NCBI GenBank assembly: GCA_002914805.1
Contig: JXTB01000197.1
Span: 539,391-603,390 of the forward strand
Origin: Parasponia andersonii
Lineage: Eukaryota; Streptophyta; Magnoliopsida; Rosales; Cannabaceae
DNA: 64,000 bases
Reading direction: 5' to 3'
Shown here one piece after another: positions 11,265-21,760 of this stretch. Both the position numbers and the translations under genes were made by a program. Position 1 is the first letter of the stretch. Every line of letters starts with the position of its first letter. The notes beneath the pieces were generated by a model. It did not search any database. It worked only from the letters and a program-made list of their open reading frames with translations, and was not told the origin of the DNA.

Positions 11265-13058
11265 GGAAAATTACGATTTCAGCACATATTTCTAACATTA
11301 CTTAGTATTAAATTGATTTGTTTTTTCTCTTTTTGACCCATTTTGGATTATGCACAAAATTTAGGGACGTCAATTCTGTGAGTGGAATGTGTTCGTATCG
11401 TATAAGTGTCCATATATAACAGCATATATCTTAATCCGAATCCGATTCGTTTAATAATTGTACTCGTTTATAAATAAGTTGACTTAACATAATCCATGTA
11501 ACTTATTTATTCAAATGGGTCATATTCGGGTTATTAGAATATCGACTTTACTGAAACGATAATATATAACTAAAATACGAGTTGAGAGGATTTGGGTAAA
11601 ATGAAAAAGATAAGGCACACAAAAGATTTAATGTGGTTTACCCAATTTATGTTATGTCCATAGACAAGGATGTGAAGAATTTCACAGTGAAAAAGAGATT
11701 ACAACTCACTTCTCTCTAACTACAAGAAGAGAATAATATAACTTCTCTTTCTTGAAATAGGAGAAAACACTCTTTTTAAATAATTTAAGAAAAAATAAGT
11801 TGGACATTAAGAGGAATTCCTAGGCTTGAATTCTCTATTAGAAAGGAAGAGAATTTTAGAATGTGATGCAAAACAAATGAGGAAGCCCTCCGTATTTATA
11901 GAACTTGAAAGGTGGTGTGAGCACTATGTTTTACTATTGCTATTATGGCTACTCTTTTTATTATTGCTATTGTGGCTGTTTTTTTTTTACTATTGCTATT
12001 ACAGTTGCTCTTTTCGCTGTTCTTATTACGGCTGTTACTGTCCTATTATGGCTGATTGGTGGGCGTAATTATTTATTTATTCAACAAATTTGAGTCCAAT
12101 CACTCTGAGATTTGTGATGCTGAGCTCGACTCAACTATCCTATCGACCAAGTTGAATTGTTTTTTTGATTGAAATTATTTACTAATGGCTTTTGGGTGAA
12201 ATGACATTTTAGGAATATAAAATTATTATCTTGGGAAAAAAATTTTATACGTAAAGGATTATCATGGCCTTTTTATCTTTATAATTGATCTTTTAAGGTA
12301 ATGACCATCTTTAAGGTAATGACATTAATGGACCAAAAGAAGAAGTGCAATTAGTTTATTCTGCTTTTTTTTTTCAAAGAAATCAGTATTTATCTGGTTG
12401 AGGCAGGGGAAAGGATCAAAAGTCCACACAATTTTGAGTTACAAAAAGTTCATTAAAATTAAACAATGGGATGCCTGATTTCCTAGCTTTGTTCAATGGA
12501 TTTTTAAAAGAGAAAATATAATTTAATTTGCTTTGTTTACTCATATACACAGAGAATTGTCTTTAAAAGTTGATTAAAAAATTCCATTTTTTTCCATGGT
12601 GAAACAAAAGTTTAAAACTTAAAATTTTTCTACTTAGCGTTGTTAGCCGTGATTTCTAGAGAGAAAAGAAAACATGAGATTGAGCCTGGCTAGAGGAAGA
12701 AGAAGACGTAAAGTTCGGCCAGAGTCCTTTCAAAAACAAAAAAGTTAAAAATATTAATTCATGTAAAAAGCTTTCAAACGGATCCATTGGAGGGCGTTAA
12801 GTGAAGAGGAGTGGGCCTAAAAGACTTTGATTAAGTGTCACTCTATTATTTGTTGGACAGAGGGAAGACAGAATATGGGATAGAGGATCTGTGTCCAGTT
12901 AGGGCATAGGAGAAAATAAAATTGTTGTGTCTTTTTTTTCCCCCTTTAATGAGGCCGCATGAGTTTATTGAGTAGACATAAACTGCCACAGGAAATCTTG
13001 ATCCACTTATCATTGTCCCATGTTTCTGTTTGTCACTTTGTAATTTTAGCCTGATTTA
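11265..13058. other. Intergenic DNA with a degenerate trinucleotide-like tract
   Basis: No gene found. At about 11925-12060 there is a degenerate low-complexity tract built from TATTGCTATTA, ACGGCTGTT and related words; it opens frames on the plus strand that are not credible proteins. Confidence 0.6.
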
Positions 13059-13440
13059 GGCTATGTTTGGTAGGAAAGGAAAAGTAGGAGAAATAAAAAG
13101 TAGGAGAGAAAAGGGAAAAATAAATTGTTTGGTAAAAAGGAAAAAAAGAGAGAAGATAGGATAAAAAAATAATTGATGGGTTCTACAAAAATTTTCCTCT
13201 TTAAATTAGAGAAAAAATGAGTAAAAAAAAATAAAAATTAGTTAATAAATAAATCTAAATTACAACATTACCCTTACATATTAATTTTAAACAATCATTA
13301 TATTAAAAATAAAATAATCATTTAAAATAAATCAGTTTTCTTTTTCTTTACGTGCCAATCAATCACAAAGAAACATATTTTCTTTTTTCATCCTACGTAA
13401 TTCCTTTTCTCCCATTTTTTTCCCTCTATCAAAGACAGGC
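13059..13440. mobile_element. Tourist-like MITE, copy 2
   Basis: The left end GGCTATGTTTGGTAGG matches the left end of the copy at 348-749. The right end, reverse-complemented, reads GCCTGTCTTTGATAGAGGGA. TTA flanks both sides (13056-13058 and 13441-13443). The interior has the same purine-left, pyrimidine-right asymmetry, AAAGTAGGAGA words and an AT-rich centre. It lies about 180 bases beyond the 3' end of the protease gene and may fall within or close to its 3' untranslated region. Confidence 0.72.
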
Positions 13441-13618
13441 TTAGTCTTTGTTTCTGTCTATCCCATAACCTCGCCGTGTTCGACAATAACCGCTTTTAAG
13501 GAATCAAATGAGTTAGGACTGCAGTATGTTTTTTATTATTAATTTATTTAGGTTTGCTAATCAAGCAAATAAGTATACATTTTCATTAACAATTCTTTCA
13601 CTGCTGTAGCATTAGTGA

Positions 13619-15934
13619 CTATGACCAAGTAAAAGCAATAGGACTGCCAACAATATGTTTCCCATCTGACCATTCCAGACGAGCAAACTGGGATGTACTA
13701 CTTGGCTTAGACCCAGCAGCAAAAGTCACAGTGTAAGCCAACTTCTGGTTTGCCTCGACGAAAGTCAACGATTCCGGATTGACCGAGATCTTCGCCGACT
13801 CAACTTGAGACACTACCACTTTATACGTTGCTGGGGCTCCAACATTTGTAAGAATTCTGGTGTATTTAACGGTTATTGACGCATTATCAGTACTGTATTC
13901 GAATGGAACAGCAAAAGATGGGTAGTTAAAGTTTTGGAGGCTGTACTTCCTCTTTGCATATTTGCAGTTAACGTTTCTGTTTGTGACTGTCTTAATCTGC
14001 TCTGTCGTGTAGTCTGAGACACATAGGAACCATATGTAGTCTTGAAGGGTGAGGTCGTAGACAAGTCCTGGATCAAGGGCTGCCACTGGATCCACGTGTC
14101 CCGCTCCGTATTCGAACGGTGTTGCAGGATTTCCGGTGACCGCATCCTGTATGGTTTCACCGTTTTTATAGGTCCAATACGCGGTGGTCATCAAGGCGGA
14201 CTTAATAGCAGCTGGGCTCCATTCCGGATGAACAGATTTGATCAGAGCCGCCAGTCCAGTTACGTGAGGACAAGACATGGACGTACCCGATATGATGTTG
14301 AAGCTGACCTGCCTCGTGTCTCTGTACAATCCAGTTGGCCCAACTTTGCCAGTCCACGCAGCTAGAATATTCACTCCCGGAGCTAATACGTCCGGTTTGA
14401 GTACCTCTGGTGTGACACTATTTGGGCCCCGGGAGCTGAATGTTGCAACCACGGGTGAAGGTTGAACCGCTAATTTCGTGCCTTCTACGACGATTGTGGC
14501 TATTGGATTAGCCACGGAATTGAGATAACTCCTGATTGCATCACCTTTCTTAAGGCTGAGGGCAATAGTGGGGACGAAATCGGCATCAGTCACTAGCTCT
14601 TCCTTATAAGATCTTCTATCGTTAACGAAAATCATCGCCGCACCGCCAGAGTCCTCCACCACCAGACTCTTTTGCGCTCTCGTGTTTCTCCCTCGATTGC
14701 AAATCACTATTTTCCCCGCCACCTTTTCAGGAACCAAACTCCCGGGCAAACAGTAAGCACCATCCTCTGTTTTTTCACTTGCGTTGTAACCATCTACAAT
14801 CAAAATCCACTCACCCTGCAAAGGCTTCCCCGGGTAGAGCGACGAAATCCCCTCGAACAGTTTCCCGTTTCCGACTCTCACGTAACCCGGGAAATCACGG
14901 TCTATTGTGCTGGCACCGACGGTGATAAACCACGGCGCAACGTTCGACAAACTCTGGCTCCATGGCCCACCATTCCCCGCCGAGGCCGATACCACGATTC
15001 CGCGCGCTGTGGCAGCGAAAGCGGCGATTGCGACGCTGTCGGCGTAGTACTCGCGCGCCACTCCCCCGAAGGACATGGACAGAACGTGGACCCCATCTTG
15101 GATGGCCTTATCCACGGCTGCGATTACGTCGGAGCCGTAACATCCGCCGTTCCAGCAAACCTTGTATGCGGCGACTCGGGCGGTCGGGGCCATGCCACTC
15201 GCGGTCCCGGAAGCGTAGCCAAATAAGTTGGCCCCTGAAACAGGGGAACCTGCTGCAGTGGTGGAGGTGTGAGTTCCATGGCCGCCTTCGTCTCTCGGTG
15301 ATTTTGAATCCGAGTTTTTGTCGAGCCGACGGCCCGTCCGCTCTTCATACCCTCTATAGAAGAACCTTGCCCCGACTAGCTTCTTGTTACAGCTCGAGGA
15401 GTTGAAGCTTGGGCCCACCTCGCACTTGCCTTTCCAGCTACTTGGTATGGGGCCAAGGCCTTCGTCGTGGTAGCTTTGGCTCTCAGGCCAAGCACCTGTG
15501 TCCAAAACTCCAATCACCAAATTACTCAGCTTATCCGACCCGGAGAGGAACGCCTTCGTATTCCCCAAACCAAGGAACTCGGGTGTCCCAGTTGTGTGGA
15601 GCTCGTATCTGATTTCGGGTACGACGGAGACCACACCAAGCTGCTTTTTCAGTTGCTCTGCTTCTTTTGGGCTCAGCCTCGTGGAAAAGCCGTGAATGAC
15701 ATCGGTGTAGGTGTAAAGCATGTTTGCTGAGTCGGATACCGATTTCAACGACGACTCGTACCAGTTGAGGTGGTCGTTGAAAACAGTTGGCTTGTTGGAC
15801 TCGTCCATGTGGATTATGTAAGTCCTCTTCTTCGGTGCATGTTTCAAGTTATGATCATTATCTACGTGGCATTGGGAGAGAGTAGTGATACTCATAAGCA
15901 TAATAAAAAGAATGATAAAATGAAAAAACTTCAT
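13619..15934 (-). CDS. Subtilisin-like serine protease, SBT1 group (SBT1.7/ARA12-like)
   Basis: A secreted subtilase (S8A) of 771 residues encoded by one exon, as is usual in the plant SBT1 group. The chosen start is the ATG at 15934, followed directly by a hydrophobic signal peptide (MKFFHFIILFIMLMS). The frame stays open upstream to 15970 but only through a TTG codon. Counting from that ATG: signal peptide about 1-22, inhibitor I9 prodomain about 37-112, mature enzyme from about TTGTPEFLGL (114), catalytic Asp145 (GVLDTGAWPES), His219 (GHGTHTS), oxyanion Asn321 (SAGNGGP) and Ser552 (GTSMSCPHV). A protease-associated insert lies between Asn321 and Ser552, and a fibronectin-III-like domain at the C-terminus. 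All key residues are intact. It should act in the apoplast or cell wall. The substrate cannot be told from sequence. Confidence 0.96.
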   Translation of the reverse strand: MKFFHFIILFIMLMSITTLSQCHVDNDHNLKHAPKKRTYIIHMDESNKPTVFNDHLNWYESSLKSVSDSANMLYTYTDVIHGFSTRLSPKEAEQLKKQLGVVSVVPEIRYELHTTGTPEFLGLGNTKAFLSGSDKLSNLVIGVLDTGAWPESQSYHDEGLGPIPSSWKGKCEVGPSFNSSSCNKKLVGARFFYRGYEERTGRRLDKNSDSKSPRDEGGHGTHTSTTAAGSPVSGANLFGYASGTASGMAPTARVAAYKVCWNGGCYGSDVIAAVDKAIQDGVHVLSMSFGGVAREYYADSVAIAAFAATARGIVVSASAGNGGPWSQSLSNVAPWFITVGASTIDRDFPGYVRVGNGKLFEGISSLYPGKPLQGEWILIVDGYNASEKTEDGAYCLPGSLVPEKVAGKIVICNRGRNTRAQKSLVVEDSGGAAMIFVNDRRSYKEELVTDADFVPTIALSLKKGDAIRSYLNSVANPIATIVVEGTKLAVQPSPVVATFSSRGPNSVTPEVLKPDVLAPGVNILAAWTGKVGPTGLYRDTRQVSFNIISGTSMSCPHVTGLAALIKSVHPEWSPAAIKSALMTTAYWTYKNGETIQDAVTGNPATPFEYGAGHVDPVAALDPGLVYDLTLQDYIWFLCVSDYTTEQIKTVTNRNVNCKYAKRKYSLQNFNYPSFAVPFEYSTDNASITVKYTRILTNVGAPATYKVVVSQVESAKISVNPESLTFVEANQKLAYTVTFAAGSKPSSTSQFARLEWSDGKHIVGSPIAFTWS

Positions 15935-16017
15935 GTCAGGCAAATGGTGAGGAAGAGAGTCACCAGTCAAAAATGAAGGTTTTTAGTTCCGAGTTGATTA
16001 GTGTCTGTGAAGTGCTG

Positions 16018-16025
16018 ATTATATA
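16018..16025 (-). promoter_or_regulatory. Probable TATA box of the subtilase gene
   Basis: The minus strand reads CTATATAATC about 85 bases upstream of the chosen ATG, a normal distance for a plant gene with a short leader. Confidence 0.55.
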
Positions 16026-16783
16026 GGACGGGAAATTTATACTGAAGTTGTCACTTAAAGTATTCAACGAATCAGACTTCAGTAATCTTACACTTCTACA
16101 CATCTGATAATTTGAATACTATTCTTTCCTTTTATTAGTTTTCAGATTCTATTCGGTAATTGTCTAGAACTTAATGTTCAAAAGATGCAGTTCAATAAAC
16201 TTCAGTATTATTTTGATCAAATTAAATTTTAAAAAATATATATCAATTCATAAGAATGTGAGTATACTAGAATTGACAAGTGACTAATTAGTCTTATATG
16301 AACAATTATCAGATGTATACTATACAGTTTGGAGAACAAGATGTTCTGTGCGGACCACATATGCATCCACATAGACATAGACCTTCCAATTGATGATGCA
16401 ACCGATGATTGTAGCTAATAGCATTTTTTTTTTCCCCTCTTTTTTAACAGTAATAAGATACGAAATACCAACTTATTTGAAGTTTATTTTTATTTTCACT
16501 TATTTACAGTAATTAGTTGAAAAGAAATGTCATCTATTGGCATGTATTAAAGATTGGGTAAAAATTAAGATGCTTCGCTTTCTTTTCTTTCATCAAATAA
16601 CTAAAAATTAGGTGCTACGATTTTTTTTTACTTTTATTTTGTTTAACTTTTAAGTTGACTGACTAGATTTTAGGCTTTGACTAAGGGTATTATTGTATTA
16701 TTCTCAACTTAGGGTATTTCGTTCACACCTCATTTGAGGATAGAATGGATTATTTCATTCACGCCTAGTTTGATATGCAAGAT

Positions 16784-17232
16784 GGTTGTATTTGGTAACA
16801 TCGGATTAGATCGTAATAAATTAGATTAAAGAAACTTAAAATTATGGGATTAGATTGTAATAGATTAGATTAAAGAAACTTAAAATTATTCTATCTTTAG
16901 TATAATATTGGATTAGATTAAAATTATTATTATTATGTGGGACCATTTTTATTAGAATATGTAATAGATTTATTTTATATTGGTTTAAATTTTAAAAAAA
17001 TATATTAATAACGTGAGACCCACTTGTTTTAGAATTTGAAATAGACGTGAGTCCCACTACTTTTAAGTGTGGAATTAATAATCTCACTTTTGAATAAAAT
17101 TAATTATCTTACTCATATGGAACTATTTTGGGGTAATAAATTATTTATCTCAATCCCAAATTGACATTAAATATGGGTATGTGATAAATAATCTCCATCC
17201 AAATCCTATTCCTATGTACCAAACAAGGCCTT
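16784..17232. mobile_element. Probable MITE with diverged terminal inverted repeats
   Basis: The left end GGTTGTATTTGGTAACAT and the reverse complement of the right end, GGCCTTGTTTGGTACAT, match over most positions. A clean target duplication was not found. Near the left end a 42-base block beginning GATTAGAT is duplicated in tandem (about 16804-16845 and 16848-16889). No coding capacity. Confidence 0.45.
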
Positions 17233-18540
17233 AAAGGATTAGATATGATAGAATGGGATAAGAATATAGTCCAATCCTATCCTACTTTTGGTGTGCTACT
17301 TTTTGTTCGGATAGGATTAGCATGTATATTTCATATTTCCAACTAAATAACAAACTTTGAGGTCTGATTGATTTAGAAAATGCCACTTTTAAAATATATT
17401 TAGAATATTGACACTATTAAAATTTAATTATGTAAAGAATTCGTTTTTAAAAAAGAATTTACAAAAATATCACTATCAAGAAAAATATTTAGAAAAATAC
17501 TATCTGATTTTACCACTTTAAAATTAAATTTAGAAAAATACCACTTTTAAAAGAATTTCAAAAAATATCATTTTTAACCATATCAAAACATTCTATTATT
17601 TTTAAGAAAATTCCTAATCCCCTTCAAAACTATTTTTAGAATAAATTATTTTAATCTTATCTAATCTCTTTTATATTCATGTATCAAGTATTGGACTAAT
17701 TTAATCCTATCAAATCTCATCCTTCCATCAAAATATGCCCTCAAAAAATTGATGAGAAGTTTGTAATCATCTATTTTGCGTATATAATGGTTGAGCGATG
17801 AACTTGTAGGTCTTGGTTATTGTATGTTAAACCCTTGCCTTGCATTTTAAGGTTTGAATCATCCACCTCTTAAAAAGAAGAAATAAAATGAAACCTAGTA
17901 TAGTAGTTTTGGAGATGTTATAGGCAACCGCATTCATGCCTATAATCAGTAATACCACCAGATAATGCGTTGGGTCCATATGCAGCATATTAGTGCGTAA
18001 GAGTGAAATTTCTGAGTGGATGACAAACTATCCATATGCGCAACTATAAGGGGGGTTTTTGTTCTAGTATTTGTTTTTTATTGTCATTTTATTTTTGAGG
18101 GACGGGGTAACCAATGACTATAATGTTAACCTTACAAGTCATTATCTACAATTTTGAAATGTTGGGCTACTTGCCTGCCACATCCAACATTAATGCGTTT
18201 CCGATCAATGAAAGTGGGTTAGTGCATAAGCCTTTTGAGTCTTGACTAAATATTTAAATGGCATGGATTCGATTTGGGATTACTTTTACATGTTACTTTT
18301 AGCATTTAAAAAGAGATTTTCAAAAAAAAAAAAAAAAAAGTTTGCTAAGTCTCTGATCTTGATGAATAGATTTTGAAAATTGCCAAGTCATCGCTATTTT
18401 AAAGAGAATTTGAAAATTTGGTAATGATTGTTTTTTAAAACTGATTTTGTTTTGCTAATATAAATTGTTTAAAATATTATTTTATGATACTATAATTTAT
18501 AATTTATTAAATACTTAGATATTATTTTTAAATAACATAG

Positions 18541-18875
18541 TGGTTTTATAAATTAAATTTACCAAACGTTTAAATGATTTTTCTCACAGCTACTTCTTGC
18601 TTACGTCAGGGTTACAGTACAGTTACAATACAGCACGACAATACCAAATTAGTTATTTTGTAAACTTAACCTAGATGTAATCATAACAACCTTATTTAGA
18701 TGTTGCTTTAAACAGTACAGTGATTTTATAAATTAAATTTATTAAACGCTGAAATGATTTTTCTCATAACTACTTCTTGCTTACAGTAGGATTACAACGC
18801 AATTGCAACACATCACATCAATACCAAAGTAGCTTTTCTATAAGCTTAGCCTAGCTACAACCATAACATCCTCGT
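18541..18875. repeat. 180-bp tandem repeat pair, part of a dispersed repeat family
   Basis: TGGTTTTATAAATTAAATTT at 18541 recurs as TGATTTTATAAATTAAATTT at 18721, exactly 180 bases later. The similarity continues through CTACTTCTTGCTTAC, a (G)GGTTACA or GATTACA word and CTTA(A/G)CCTAG. A related single copy lies at about 60640-60866. Both loci carry the AAACTGATT and TATTATTTTTAAATAA words upstream of the repeat. Confidence 0.75.
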
Positions 18876-20306
18876 AGTATACTAAACACAAAAAAAAAAA
18901 AGATCTTACATATTACTTAAATTTGATAATTAAGAAAAGTAGGAATGCAGACGTTTTTCTTTTTTTTTGGATATTATGGGTAGGAAAAATTGATCTCTAG
19001 ACCTCAACATTGAAAGCGAGTGTAGTTACCAATCAAACTAAGTATGTGATCATATGTGAAGGCTGATTTAAAATTTATAATTGGTAAAATTAACCTAACT
19101 TTTTTTTCTCTAATGTTAAAAAATTATAATCTTCCATTTCCTTTTGTGTAAAAGACAATTAATTTTGTGAAGTTAAACATATGCAGCAATATAACGGTAA
19201 ACTGAGTTAGATTTTTAGCATTAAGAAAAAACATATTAACTAGTGTTAATTTCACGGTCCAAAATTAAGCTATTTGTATCACTTTGAATTGTTGTTATTT
19301 GAAATATATGATTATTTATGAATTGACTATTGTACTCTCTAAATTCAAAATTTTTTAATAGAATGGCTAAATGTACGACAATATTAAAGTTTGGGATATC
19401 AATATTAAAGTTTAGGATATTGTATACCAAGTTGAAAATTTGAGCACCAAAATGATATAATGACTAAAATTCAAGTGCCATTGGTGAAATTAACCTAATC
19501 CAAAATGCATCAAGGCATTTGCTTCAGTGTAGAAAAAGAAAAGGAAAAAAAAAAAAAAAAAGGAATGACGGTCATTTATTTTAGAGTAAATAATTAATGA
19601 TTAGTATATCTTTGCACATTTTTTCTTTGAATCCCCAAACTCAAATTTTGGTGGCAGTTGTATCCTTCAAATCAAAGTCAGTAAAATTTTTCTTTAAAAT
19701 GACACCTAACTAAGACAAATTTCATATTTCAACCCACACACACACACACACACAAAAAAAAAGAAAGAAAAGAAAAGAAGCGTTCATCAAAAATAAATAA
19801 ATAATATTAAAAAAATTTAAAATAAAATAAAATAAAAGGTGAAACTATCCTGTATTTTCTTTTCTTTTTCTTTTTTATAATTTTTTTAATCTCTCCTCCT
19901 TTCTTTCCCCAATTCGTACCACTCTCAACGTACGTGGCAGAACCCGAAATTTGTTCACCTCAGAAAAAATAATAATAATAATAAATAAAGAAATTTTTTT
20001 TAAAAAATCTCAAAATTTGTTTCTTATCCCAGCACATTTACTTGAACTGTAATTAGTGAACGTGAGATGCCAAATTCTTGACATGGAAAGGAAAAGTGGA
20101 AGGCCCATAATCCCAGCTATATTTACGAGTTAATACTCCAAACTCCAAAGGCTGAGAGACAGATTATATGCAGCATGCGATATGAAGCACCAAATTTGCG
20201 CCTGGCGGTCATGCAAGTCGCCCTTATCACCAGAATCAGCTGCTCGCTTGTCTCTTCTAATCACGCATATCCTCACTAAAACGCTAAGAACGAACAAGAA
20301 AACTAC

Positions 20307-20315
20307 CTATAAATC
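20307..20315 (+). promoter_or_regulatory. Probable TATA box of the glycine-rich protein gene
   Basis: CTATAAATC lies about 210 bases upstream of the ATG at 20527. The leader between them contains possible splice words (TTTGTAAGT near 20430), so a short leader intron is possible but not shown. Confidence 0.55.
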
Positions 20316-20526
20316 TTAGGGACCAAAACCATAAGTTCTCAGTTGTATATTCATCACCATATCAATCGACTTTATTATCCTCGCCACACTTAGTAGGAAG
20401 GAGTAGCAACGCTGTAAGACTCTGATTCACTTTGTAAGTTTACCCTGATTTTGTTTCTGTTTTCTTTTTGATCGTCTCTCTTATCTTTTCAAGGTACGCA
20501 CAGTTTGCTACTAAGAGTGAGGAGTG

Positions 20527-21084
20527 ATGTCAAGGATTAGTTTGGTTGCATGGACTCTCATCTTCTTGGGTCTGGAACTCATTGGCTATGCAACCACTGA
20601 AGCAGCAAGAGAAGGGAAGGTTTCAAGAGACGACATGAGCAATATTAACGGTTTAAACAATATGTTACGGAAAATGCAACACACTGAAAAGGCTCGATAT
20701 CAAGCAGTTATAGCTAGTGGTTACGGAGGAGGATCTGGCGGCGGTGGTGGTTTTGGCTCTGGTGGCAGCCCTGGTTTTAGTCCGGGAGGAGGAAGTGGTG
20801 GGGGGTTTGGAAGTGGAGGTGGTATAGGCATTGGGGGTCCTGGTTTTGGACCAGGCGGGGGCGGTGGCAGTGGCATGGGGATTGGAGGTGGTGGCGGGTA
20901 TGGTTCAGGTGGTGGTTTTGGAGGAGGTGGTGGCGGGTATGGTTCAGGTGGTGGAGGATATGGTAATGCTGGTGGCGGTGGCATTGGCTCAGGCTTCCCA
21001 GGCTATGGAGGCGGTCCTTCTGAAACTTTGCGTCGTGAGGAGCACAATTATGATGGGTCAACGATGCAGACCCGGAAAGACTAA
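20527..21084 (+). CDS. Secreted glycine-rich protein
   Basis: A 185-residue protein from a single exon. The ATG at 20527 is used; a GTG directly before it is only frame extension. Residues 1-25 form a hydrophobic signal peptide (LVAWTLIFLGLELIGYA). A short charged segment follows (about 26-60, with REGKVSRDDM and LRKMQHTEKARYQ), then about 100 residues dominated by Gly-Gly-X and GYGSGGG-type repeats. A polar tail ends in DGSTMQTRKD. Glycine-rich proteins of this layout are exported to the cell wall or apoplast and are often structural or stress-related. The glycine block has no catalytic motif. The non-glycine N-terminal segment is the part most useful for finding orthologues. No close named homologue is recognised. 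Confidence 0.88.
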   Translation: MSRISLVAWTLIFLGLELIGYATTEAAREGKVSRDDMSNINGLNNMLRKMQHTEKARYQAVIASGYGGGSGGGGGFGSGGSPGFSPGGGSGGGFGSGGGIGIGGPGFGPGGGGGSGMGIGGGGGYGSGGGFGGGGGGYGSGGGGYGNAGGGGIGSGFPGYGGGPSETLRREEHNYDGSTMQTRKD

Positions 21085-21208
21085 GTAGTAATATATAAGT
21101 ATGTAAGACACTTTGCTTGCTACGTTTTAAAACTGGGAGCAAACCCAAAATAAGCGCCCTTAAAGAGTTCTGAGCCTCTTTAGTTTGCCATCTGTGTAGC
21201 TGTAATGT

Positions 21209-21214
21209 AATAAA
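21209..21214 (+). terminator. Probable polyadenylation signal of the glycine-rich protein gene
   Basis: AATAAA lies about 125 bases after the stop codon, in a T-rich context that is usual for plant 3' ends. Confidence 0.45.
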
Positions 21215-21760
21215 TACCCAAAGTTCGCATCTTCAATTTGAGGCATGATACCTCTCCTTATCCAACCTGGCTAGAAGAATATTAGTGCATGCCAAATCTG
21301 TAGCAAAAATTGAAAACGCTGGCCATGTATTAGGATAAAGTGCGTCTATCTTCTTAAGAAGCGTAAACATTACACAATTTACAAATCAAATTCAGCCCCT
21401 AATTATAATACCATCAATAGTTGCGGTCGTGAATAACAACTCTCTTTTACGTTGGACCAGAGTCCCCACAGCAAGTATTGCAGAAAAGATCGATTACGAA
21501 AAGTATATCAATAGTTTAACTTCAAACATAAGAAAATGAGAACGTCAAACACAGAGAAATATTTTATGTATACATCCATATGCACAAGACATATTTAAAA
21601 AAAGACGTTATCATAATTATAGAACAATTAAATGATAGTATAAATTGTCCAAGAACCACAGAAACCTCCTTTATCCCTGGTCATGAAAACTCCCTGTTTC
21701 TAGTTATGAAATCCATAAGAACAGCACCTATGGTTTTGGAGATGAAGCAGAGTGATTCAG

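Larger units (their letters stand above)
16040..20306. other. Intergenic DNA, AT-rich, with MITE-like and tandem repeats
   Basis: No gene found. It holds a probable MITE (16784-17232), a stretch at 17370-17590 of repeated short words of the type AAAATACCACTTTTAAAA, and a 180-bp repeat pair (18541-18875). There are also poly-A runs, a (CA)n block near 19736-19754 and AT-rich DNA leading to the promoter of the glycine-rich protein gene. Confidence 0.6.

Noticed and set aside
14672..15405. Long plus-strand frames opposite the subtilase gene
   Set aside because: They are antisense shadows of a conserved, GC-rich coding exon and have no domain or start context.
15935..15970. Twelve-residue N-terminal extension of the subtilase frame
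   Set aside because: The extension begins at TTG, not ATG, and would place a polar segment before the signal peptide. The ATG at 15934 gives a normal secretory leader.
20721..21148. Proline-rich and His/Leu-rich frames over the glycine-rich gene
   Set aside because: Both are readings of the GGN-rich repeat in other frames. The plus frame with signal peptide and polar tail is the credible one.
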